Shown here one piece after another: positions 57,874 through 64,000 of a DNA stretch of 64,000 bases (position 1 is its first letter; every line of letters begins with the position of its first letter). The position numbers and the translations under genes were made by a program. Source of the DNA: Mycobacteriales bacterium (GTDB lineage Bacteria > Actinomycetota > Actinomycetes > DATLTS01); contig DATLTS010000035.1 of assembly GCA_035533475.1 (NCBI GenBank), positions 1 through 64,000 of the forward strand. The letters are read 5' to 3'. Below the pieces are notes generated by a model. It did not search any database and was not told the origin of the DNA. It saw nothing but the letters and a program-made list of their open reading frames with translations.

Positions 57874-59742
57874 GTGCCCACCCGCGCCGACCTCCGCAAC
57901 GTCGCAATCATCGCGCACGTCGATCACGGCAAGACCACCCTCGTGGATGCCATGCTCTGGCAGTCCGGTGCCTTCTCCGCGCATCAGGCGGAGAACGACT
58001 CGGTCCGTGACCGGGTAATGGACTCGATGGATCTCGAGCGCGAGAAGGGCATCACCATTCTCGCGAAGAACACCGCGGTCCGTTGCGGCGACGTCACCAT
58101 CAACATCGTCGACACGCCCGGGCACGCCGATTTCGGCGGCGAGGTGGAGCGCGGGCTGGCCATGGTCGACGGCGTCCTGCTCCTGGTAGACGCCAGCGAG
58201 GGACCGCTCCCGCAGACCCGCTTCGTATTGCGCAAGGCCCTGGAGAGCCGGTTGCCGGTCGTGCTGGTCGTCAACAAGGTCGACCGCCCGGACGCCCGGA
58301 TCGCGGAGGTCGTCGACGAGGTGTACGAACTGTTCCTCGACCTCGACGCCGACGAGCAGCAGATCGATTTCCCGATCCTGTACTGCTCGGCCCGTTCCGG
58401 CCGGGCTTCGATCGAGCGCCCGAAGGACGGCGACCAACCCGACAGTCCGGACCTGCGCCCGCTGTTCGACGTCCTGCTGACCACGGTCCCCGCGCCCAGC
58501 TACGACGAGGCCGTGCCGCTGCAAGCGATGGTGACCAACCTCGACGCGTCGCCCTACCTCGGCCGGCTGGCGATCTGCCGGATCCACAACGGGGTGATCC
58601 GCCGCGGCCAGCTGGTCGCGTGGTGCCGACTCGACGGCGGGATCGAGAAGGTGCGGCTCTCCGAGCTCCTGATCACCGACGCGCTGGAGCGCCGCCCGGC
58701 CGAGCAGGCCGGCCCCGGCGACATCGTCGCCCTCGCTGGGATCCCGGAGATCACGGTGGGCGAGACGGTCGCCGATCCCGACGATCCCCGGCCGCTGCCG
58801 GCGCTTCGGGTGGACGAGCCGAGCATCTCGATGACCATCGGCGTCAACACCGCCCCGCTCGCGGGCGGCAGCGGGACCAAGCTCACCGCCCGGCTGATCC
58901 AGAACCGGCTGGCCACCGAGCTGGTCGGGAACGTCTCGCTGCGGATCGCGACCACCGAACGACCGGACACCTGGGAGATCCAGGGCCGCGGGGAGCTCCA
59001 GCTCGCCGTCCTGGTGGAGTTGATGCGCCGGGAGGGCTTCGAGCTCACCGTCGGCAAGCCCCAGGTGGTCACCCGCCACGTCGACGGCAAGCTGCACGAA
59101 CCGGTAGAGCGGCTCACCGTGGACGTTCCCGAGCAGTTCGTCGGCGTCGTGACCCAGCTGCTCGGCATGCGCCGGGGCCGGCTCGAGCAGATGGTCAACC
59201 ACGGCACCGGGTGGGTCCGGATGGAGTACCTGGTGCCCGCCCGCGGGCTGATCGGTTTCCGCACCGAGTTCCTGACCGAGACCCGCGGCACCGGGCTGAT
59301 CCACCATGTCTTCGAACGGTACGAGCCCTGGCACGGTGAGCTGCGGACCCGGCCCACCGGCTCGCTGGTGGCCGACCGGTCGGGGGTGACGACGGCCTAT
59401 GCGCTGTTCGCGCTACAGGATCGCGGGCAGCTTTTCCTCGGCCCGGGCACCGAGGTCTACGAAGGCATGATCATCGGCGAGAACGCCCGCGCCGACGACA
59501 TGGATGTCAATCCCACCAAGGAACGCAAGCTCACCAACATGCGCTCGTCAACGGCCGAGGAGCTCGAGCGGCTGGTGCCACCGAGGCCGCTCGGCCTCGA
59601 ACAGGCCCTCGAGTTCTGCCGGGAAGACGAGTGCATCGAGGTGGCGCCGGCGATGGTCCGGCTGCGCAAGGTCACGCTGTCCGCAGCCGCGCGGGGCCGC
59701 AGCCGGGGTCGGCGCGCGGCGGCCGACGCCGCAGCGGATTAG
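57874..59742 (+). CDS. typA: Translational GTPase TypA/BipA
   Basis: 622 residues. It is a ribosome-binding GTPase related to EF-G, acting in stress adaptation and 50S assembly. G motifs are complete: [19 protein letters not shown] (9-27), the switch [30 protein letters not shown], and [10 protein letters not shown]. The BipA-specific C-terminal part has [18 protein letters not shown] and the loop [16 protein letters not shown], then [18 protein letters not shown]. The start is GTG 57874; the frame is open further upstream but reads non-conserved, low-order sequence that overlaps the divergent gene. The C-terminal Arg-rich tail [16 protein letters not shown] is an actinobacterial trait. Confidence 0.95.
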   Translation: MPTRADLRNVAIIAHVDHGKTTLVDAMLWQSGAFSAHQAENDSVRDRVMDSMDLEREKGITILAKNTAVRCGDVTINIVDTPGHADFGGEVERGLAMVDGVLLLVDASEGPLPQTRFVLRKALESRLPVVLVVNKVDRPDARIAEVVDEVYELFLDLDADEQQIDFPILYCSARSGRASIERPKDGDQPDSPDLRPLFDVLLTTVPAPSYDEAVPLQAMVTNLDASPYLGRLAICRIHNGVIRRGQLVAWCRLDGGIEKVRLSELLITDALERRPAEQAGPGDIVALAGIPEITVGETVADPDDPRPLPALRVDEPSISMTIGVNTAPLAGGSGTKLTARLIQNRLATELVGNVSLRIATTERPDTWEIQGRGELQLAVLVELMRREGFELTVGKPQVVTRHVDGKLHEPVERLTVDVPEQFVGVVTQLLGMRRGRLEQMVNHGTGWVRMEYLVPARGLIGFRTEFLTETRGTGLIHHVFERYEPWHGELRTRPTGSLVADRSGVTTAYALFALQDRGQLFLGPGTEVYEGMIIGENARADDMDVNPTKERKLTNMRSSTAEELERLVPPRPLGLEQALEFCREDECIEVAPAMVRLRKVTLSAAARGRSRGRRAAADAAAD

Positions 59743-59787
59743 GCGCAGGGCGGCGGATCGGCCAACCCCGTAGGCGAGGATGGCCTG

Positions 59788-60807
59788 GTGAGGACCGTCC
59801 CCCGCCGGCGCGCCCGCTGGCTCGTGCCGATCCTGGCGGCCGCACTAGTGGCACTCGCCACGGCAATCCCGGACCTCGCCGCGGGCAGCCCGGCGCCACG
59901 ACTGCCGGGCGTGACCCCGTTGCAGCTGCTCGGTGCGCTCGGTCACGTCGACTTCCCCGGCGTGGTCGGGGAGGCGGAGCTGACCGTCAACCTCGGGCTA
60001 CCCGACCTCCCGGACGGCGCCCTGGGCAGCTCTCCGTTGCTGGGGCTGCTCGGGAGCCATCCGGTCCAGGTCTGGATCGCCGCGGACGGTCGTTTCCGCT
60101 TGGCCGTCCTGGGCCGCCTCCAGGAGCAGGACATCGTCGACGACGGCCACCTGGTGTGGATCTACAACTCGGTCGACAACTCGGTGATCCGGATCCCGCT
60201 GTTCGCGGCGAGATCGCCGGCGCGGGCAAACCGTTCGGGTCGGCCCGGCATCGGCATCGGCGTGCTACTGGCCGCAGCCGCCGCAGACACGGCGAGCGGC
60301 GTCGGGCCACCGGTCCGGATCGCCGGCCGCCCTTGCTACCAGCTGGTCCTCGCGCCACGCAGCCCGGACACCCTGCTGCGCTCGCTCCGGCTGGCGATCG
60401 ACCCGCAGAGCGACCTCCCGCTGCGCCTCCAGTTGTTCGGCAGGTCGAGCACACCCGCGGTCGAACTGACCTTCACCTCGATCCGGGTCGCGGCGCCACC
60501 GGTTGCCCTGCTGAGCTTCACCCCACCACCGGGTGTCGGGACCGGCCAGCTGCTCACCACCGCCCGCTCCGGAACGCCGACGAGCACGCAGATCAGGCTC
60601 GGGGATGGATGGGACGCGGTCGCCGTCCTGGACCATTTTCCCCTCAACGGCGGCTCCGCCGCCCTCATCACCGAACTCGGCAGTAGAACCCAGACGGGTG
60701 TGCTGCTCACCACCAGCCTGCTCTCCGTGCTGCTCACCCGGTCGGGACGGCTGATCGCCGGGCCGGTCCCGCCCGACCGACTCGCCAACGTTGCCGGCAG
60801 TCCATGA
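59788..60807 (+). CDS. Secreted LolA/RseB-like (DUF2092-type) protein
   Basis: 339 residues from GTG 59788. A signal peptide/anchor (RRRARWLVPILAAALVALAT) is followed by LGALGHVDFPGVVGEAELTV, the repeating-strand layout of LolA-like domains (VQVWIAADGRFRLAVLG, DDGHLVWIYNSVDNSVIRIP, YQLVLAPRSPDTLLRSLRLA, LPLRLQLFGRSSTPAVELTF). It probably binds a lipid or peptide at the outer membrane face. Its stop overlaps the ATPase start (ATGA), so it works with the ABC transporter that follows. Confidence 0.75.
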   Translation: MRTVPRRRARWLVPILAAALVALATAIPDLAAGSPAPRLPGVTPLQLLGALGHVDFPGVVGEAELTVNLGLPDLPDGALGSSPLLGLLGSHPVQVWIAADGRFRLAVLGRLQEQDIVDDGHLVWIYNSVDNSVIRIPLFAARSPARANRSGRPGIGIGVLLAAAAADTASGVGPPVRIAGRPCYQLVLAPRSPDTLLRSLRLAIDPQSDLPLRLQLFGRSSTPAVELTFTSIRVAAPPVALLSFTPPPGVGTGQLLTTARSGTPTSTQIRLGDGWDAVAVLDHFPLNGGSAALITELGSRTQTGVLLTTSLLSVLLTRSGRLIAGPVPPDRLANVAGSP

Positions 60808-61754
60808 CCGCGGCGATCGCGACCGACGGGCTCACCAAACACTTCCGGGGGGCACCCAGTGCGGCGGTCGACCACCTGGCGCTCGACGTGCCGGTCGGCG
60901 CGGTCTACGGGTTCCTCGGTCCGAACGGCTCGGGCAAAACCACCACGATCCGGATGCTGCTCGGCCTGATCTCCCCAACCGAGGGGTCGGTCGAGCTGTT
61001 CGGCCAGCCGATCCCCGGCGCGTCGGCCCGACTCCTCCCCCGGGTCGGTGCGCTGGTCGAGGGGCCCGCCTTTCATCCTTACCTGTCCGGCCGGGCGAAC
61101 CTGCGCCGGCTGGACGCGGTGGACGCGACCGTGGACCCCGGGACCTCGCCGGCCCGGGTCGACTCGGCACTCGACCGGGTCGGCCTGCTCGCCGCGGCCG
61201 AAAAGCGCTACCGGGTGTACTCGCTGGGCATGCGGCAGCGGCTCGGGCTGGCGGCGGCGCTGCTCCGACCGCGTGACCTGTTGGTGCTCGACGAGCCGAC
61301 CAATGGCCTGGACCCGCAGGGCACCCGCGAGGTGCGGACGCTGATCCGCGACGTCGCCGCCGACGGGCTCACCGTCTTCGTCTCCTCGCACCTGCTGGCC
61401 GAGGTCGAGCAGACCTGTAGCCATGTGGGGATCATGGGCGCCGGGCGGCTCGCATACCAGGGTTCGCTCCGGGACCTGCACGCCCAGGGCGTCCGGCGGG
61501 CCCAGGTCACCACCCCCGACCCGGGCCTGGCCCGGGACATCCTGGCCGGCCTGCCGACCGTCGACGTGGCGACCACCGCCGACGGCCCCGAGGGCGCGCT
61601 GCTGAGCGTCGCGCTGGGCTCCGCCGCGGCGGAAGACGTGGTCGCCGCGCTGGTTCGAGCTGGCGTGCGGATCCGGGGTTTCACGGTGGAACGGGCCACG
61701 CTCGAAGACGTCTTCGTCGCGTTGACCGGTGAGGGTTTCGATGTCGCCCGCTGA
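60804..61754 (+). CDS. ABC transporter ATP-binding subunit
   Basis: 316 residues. Walker A LGPNGSGKTTTIRMLLG, Q-loop region, signature YSLGMRQRLGLAAALLRP, Walker B LLVLDEPTNGLDPQGTREVR and H-loop VFVSSHLLAEVEQT. The C-terminal ~80 residues carry a regulatory extension as in antibiotic-export or Nod-type ATPases (DrrA/CcmA-like). It is coupled with the LolA-like gene upstream and the permease downstream (14-base overlap). Confidence 0.92.
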   Translation: MTAAIATDGLTKHFRGAPSAAVDHLALDVPVGAVYGFLGPNGSGKTTTIRMLLGLISPTEGSVELFGQPIPGASARLLPRVGALVEGPAFHPYLSGRANLRRLDAVDATVDPGTSPARVDSALDRVGLLAAAEKRYRVYSLGMRQRLGLAAALLRPRDLLVLDEPTNGLDPQGTREVRTLIRDVAADGLTVFVSSHLLAEVEQTCSHVGIMGAGRLAYQGSLRDLHAQGVRRAQVTTPDPGLARDILAGLPTVDVATTADGPEGALLSVALGSAAAEDVVAALVRAGVRIRGFTVERATLEDVFVALTGEGFDVAR

Positions 61755-62583
61755 GCCGCCGGCCCACCCCGGGGCGTTTCGGCGGGCACTGGGCAGCGAG
61801 CTGCGGCTCGTCTACGGACGCCGGCGCAACCAGGTTCTGCTCGTCGTCCTGGGGGCCGGCGCGATGCTGCTCGGGATCGCGGTGAAGGCGTCCAGCCCGC
61901 ACACCGGGCAGGGGCCCCAGTTCCTCGACCGGGTCGCCGGCAACGGCATGTTCCTCGTCTTCGGCGCCCTCGTGGTCATGCTTCCGGTCTTCCTCCCGCT
62001 GGTGGTAGCCGTCGTCGCCGGTGACAGCCTGTCCGGCGAGGCGAGCAGCGGAACGCTGCGCTACCTGCTCACGGTGCCGGTGGGGCGGACCAGGCTGCTC
62101 GTCATGAAATGGCTGGCCGCACTGCTGTTCGCGACCAGCGCCGTGTTCACCATCGCCATCGTCGCCCTGATCACCGGCGCCGTTCTCTTCCCGTTCGGCC
62201 GGGTCACCCTGCTGTCCGGGAGCACGGTCAGCCTGGCCGACGGGCTGCTCCGCTCGGCCGGCATCGCCGGGTACGTCGCGATCTCGCTGGTCGGACTGGT
62301 CACCATCGGACTGGCCTTCTCGACCCTGACCGAGGTGCCCGTCGCGGCGATGGCCCTGACGCTCGGCTTCGTCATCGTCGCCGCCGTGCTCGACACGGTG
62401 CCGCAGGTCGCCTGGTTGCACCCCTACCTGCTCGACGAGCATTGGCTCGACTTCGGGGAACTGCTCCGGGCCGCCCCCCGGGCCGGGCCGCTGCTCGCCG
62501 GGATATGGGTGCAGGTGTCGTACACGGTCGTCGCCGGCGCGGTCGCCTGGGCCAGGTTCGGCTCAGCCGACATCACCGTTTGA
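61741..62583 (+). CDS. ABC transporter permease (ABC-2 type)
   Basis: 280 residues from ATG 61741. Six membrane helices, among them VLLVVLGAGAMLLGIAVKAS and VVMLPVFLPLVVAVVAGDSL, with the ABC-2 cue SGEASSGTLRYLLTVPVGRT, KWLAALLFATSAVFTIAIVA, and AGYVAISLVGLVTIGLAFST. It completes the export system begun by the two genes before it. The last 21 bases overlap the convergent BrkB-type gene. Confidence 0.9.
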   Translation: MSPAEPPAHPGAFRRALGSELRLVYGRRRNQVLLVVLGAGAMLLGIAVKASSPHTGQGPQFLDRVAGNGMFLVFGALVVMLPVFLPLVVAVVAGDSLSGEASSGTLRYLLTVPVGRTRLLVMKWLAALLFATSAVFTIAIVALITGAVLFPFGRVTLLSGSTVSLADGLLRSAGIAGYVAISLVGLVTIGLAFSTLTEVPVAAMALTLGFVIVAAVLDTVPQVAWLHPYLLDEHWLDFGELLRAAPRAGPLLAGIWVQVSYTVVAGAVAWARFGSADITV

Positions 62584-63552
62584 GCCGCGCTGGAGCCAGC
62601 TCTGCCGCGCCCCGATGTCGGCGTTCGCGCGGCCAGCGGAACGGGCGGCGGCGGTCACCGGGGTGGGCCATAGCTTGTCGATCTCGGCGTTGAGCTCGGC
62701 ACCGACGAGCACCGCCAGCGCAGTGATGTAGAGCCAGATCAGCACGGCGACGACGGCACCGAGCTGGCCGTAGGCCGACGTGCCGGTCACCTGGGTGGAC
62801 AGGTACAGCCGGAGCAGGTAGCTGCCGAGCAGCCACAGCGCGAGCGCCACGGCCGCGCCCGGCAGGGTCCGTCGCCACGGCACCCGGACCGGCACGGCGA
62901 CGTGGTAGAGCGTCGCCAGCAGCGCGGTGCTCACCACCGCGACGACCGGCCAGTACAGGATCCCGACCACCGTCGAGGACAGTGCCCGGGAGACCAGCTT
63001 CGGCCCGGCGACGAGCAGCGGAAGCACGGCGATCCCGACGACGACCCCCGCGAGGTAGATGGCGAAGCTCACCAGACGGCTGCGGATGATCCCGCGGATG
63101 CCGTGCAGCTCGTAGGCGATCGTGATCGCATCCACGTAGACGTTCATCGCCCGCGAGCCCGAGTACAGGGAGATCAGGAAGCCGATCGACACCACCCCGG
63201 CCCGCCCGGAGGTGAGGACGTTGTTCAGGATCGGTTGCACGACCGTGGTCACGGTGTGCGGGGCGAGCACGGCCTGCGCGGCCTTGAGCACCTCCAGCCG
63301 GATGTCGTTGATCGTGTCGGCGCCGAGGACCCCATGCAGGTATCCGAGGGTGCCGAGCACCCCGAGCGCGAGCGGCGGCAGGGACAGCAGCGCCCAGAAG
63401 GCCGCCTCCGCGGCGAGGCCGGTGACCCGGTCCCGGAACAGCTCGACGACGGTGCCCCGGACCAGCGTCCAGGCGGCCGGCAGCCCGTGCGGCCGGGCCG
63501 GTACGGGCAGGGCCCCGCCCTCGCCAGGCTGCGTCTCGACGGCGGATGCCAC
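62563..63552 (-). CDS. YihY/BrkB family inner membrane protein
   Basis: 329 residues with about six membrane helices. Typical elements are LVRGTVVELFRDRVTGLAAE, AAFWALLSLPPLALGVLGTL, SLYSGSRAMNVYVDAITIAY, and QLGAVVAVLIWLYITALAVL followed by VGAELNAEIDK. The family has unclear function (the ribonuclease BN label was withdrawn); roles in stress or complement resistance have been proposed. It is divergent from the TetR gene, with a palindrome in the 58-base gap. Confidence 0.88.
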   Translation of the reverse strand: MASAVETQPGEGGALPVPARPHGLPAAWTLVRGTVVELFRDRVTGLAAEAAFWALLSLPPLALGVLGTLGYLHGVLGADTINDIRLEVLKAAQAVLAPHTVTTVVQPILNNVLTSGRAGVVSIGFLISLYSGSRAMNVYVDAITIAYELHGIRGIIRSRLVSFAIYLAGVVVGIAVLPLLVAGPKLVSRALSSTVVGILYWPVVAVVSTALLATLYHVAVPVRVPWRRTLPGAAVALALWLLGSYLLRLYLSTQVTGTSAYGQLGAVVAVLIWLYITALAVLVGAELNAEIDKLWPTPVTAAARSAGRANADIGARQSWLQRGSNGDVG

Positions 63553-63588
63553 TCAACCACGGTAGGGGTGGGGCACTCCACACCGGAC

Positions 63589-63602
63589 TGAACCATGGTT
63601 CA
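63589..63602. promoter_or_regulatory. Perfect 14-bp palindrome, probable TetR operator
   Basis: TGAACCATGGTTCA reads the same on both strands. It lies nine bases before the TetR ATG and 37 bases before the divergent BrkB-type start, so a repressor bound here could control both. Confidence 0.75.
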
Positions 63603-63610
63603 CTCTTTAG

Positions 63611-64000
63611 ATGGCCTACCGGCGCACCGCCTCCGTCGAAGCCCGGCTCGCCGGAACCCGACGCCGGCTGCTCGACGCGGGCGTCGATCTGCTCGCGCAG
63701 GACGGGTACAACGGGCTGACCGTCGATGCGCTGGCCCGGGCGGCCGGGGTCGCCACCGGCACCGTCTACCGGCACTTCAGCGGCAAGCCGGCGCTCGTCA
63801 CCGAGCTGTTCCGGGAGCTGGCGGCCACCGAGCTCGCGGCGGTGCGGCGGGCCGCCGCCGGTCCCCGGCCGGCCCCCGACCGGCTCGCGGCCGCGGTCGC
63901 CACCTTCGCCGCGCGCGCGCTCGCGGCGCCACGGGTCGCGTTCGCCTTGCTCGCCGAACCCGCCGATCCCGCCATCGACGTCGCCCGGCTGGCCTTCCGC
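63611..64000 (+). CDS. TetR-family regulator (cut by window edge)
   Basis: 130 codons from ATG 63611 to the window end. The N-terminal helix-turn-helix LTVDALARAAGVATGTVYRH, then FSGKPALVTELFREL, is standard. The ligand domain has just begun (AFALLAEPADPAIDVARLAF). It probably recognises TGAACCATGGTTCA at 63589 and represses itself and perhaps the BrkB-type gene. Confidence 0.9.
   Translation, partial: MAYRRTASVEARLAGTRRRLLDAGVDLLAQDGYNGLTVDALARAAGVATGTVYRHFSGKPALVTELFRELAATELAAVRRAAAGPRPAPDRLAAAVATFAARALAAPRVAFALLAEPADPAIDVARLAFR

Noticed and set aside
57547-59334. 595-codon open frame on the minus strand opposite typA
   Set aside because: It is the exact shadow of typA, whose GTPase motifs are complete on the plus strand; the antisense sequence has no family-like features.

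Overview
The window is about 70% GC, and nearly every protein uses G or C in third codon positions. Several families point to a soil-type actinobacterium (Actinomycetota): DUF2630, DUF3099, a SepX/GlpR-type divisome protein beside a gephyrin-like MoeA, DUF6788, many GTG starts, and several genes whose start codon lies where a promoter would begin transcription (leaderless mRNAs). I cannot name a genus from the sequence.

Positions 1-5 kb are a decayed mobile zone. It holds a serine recombinase cut by the window edge, a frameshifted companion ORF, a Crp/Fnr regulator broken by a 5-bp tandem repeat, a shredded integrase-core transposase with its end repeats, a secreted Kelch protein and a first VapBC-type toxin-antitoxin pair. 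From 5 to 17 kb come an orphan mercuric reductase, large secreted proteins (one a ceramidase-like protein with a sortase-type LALTG tail), a tight GntR-membrane protein-MFS-PAP2 operon, a second MFS exporter and a ComF-like phosphoribosyltransferase. From 17 to 28 kb is a lipid and redox block: two AGPS-like FAD oxidases, a TetR regulator coupled to glycerol-3-phosphate dehydrogenase, acyl-CoA dehydrogenase with another TetR, MTA phosphorylase, and an FmdB-type zinc-ribbon gene preceded by a near-perfect CIRCE (HrcA) operator.

From 28 to 42 kb the content is mostly chromosomal housekeeping. A Mg-type NRAMP homologue is coupled to a soluble PRC/MgtE-N/CBS protein. Two RsbW-like ATPase plus helical-partner modules sit head to head. 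They are followed by a CDF metal exporter, an L,D-transpeptidase, 5-formyl-THF cyclo-ligase, a HAMP-GAF-GGDEF protein, and the cluster galU, glp (moeA-like), rimJ-like, glpR/sepX, then tRNA-Ala(CGC). From 42 to 49.5 kb is a mobile-element island next to the tRNA: a three-gene transposon with imperfect terminal inverted repeats, a frameshifted pRiA4b ORF-3-like gene, a second VapBC pair, a transposase remnant, and an IS607-type element whose tnpB-related gene is frameshifted.

From 49.5 to 64 kb are a heterodimeric ABC exporter, a double-GNAT acetyltransferase, and a three-gene operon pairing an active BREX-type ATPase with what looks like its ATP-site-dead relative. The typA translational GTPase follows, then a LolA-like protein with an ABC transporter, a YihY/BrkB membrane protein, and a TetR gene cut by the right edge. 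The strongest candidates for poorly described biology are the BREX-type ATPase trio, the mirror-image kinase/helical-partner modules, the transposon carrying a degenerate tyrosine recombinase plus DUF6788, and the HrcA box on the FmdB gene.
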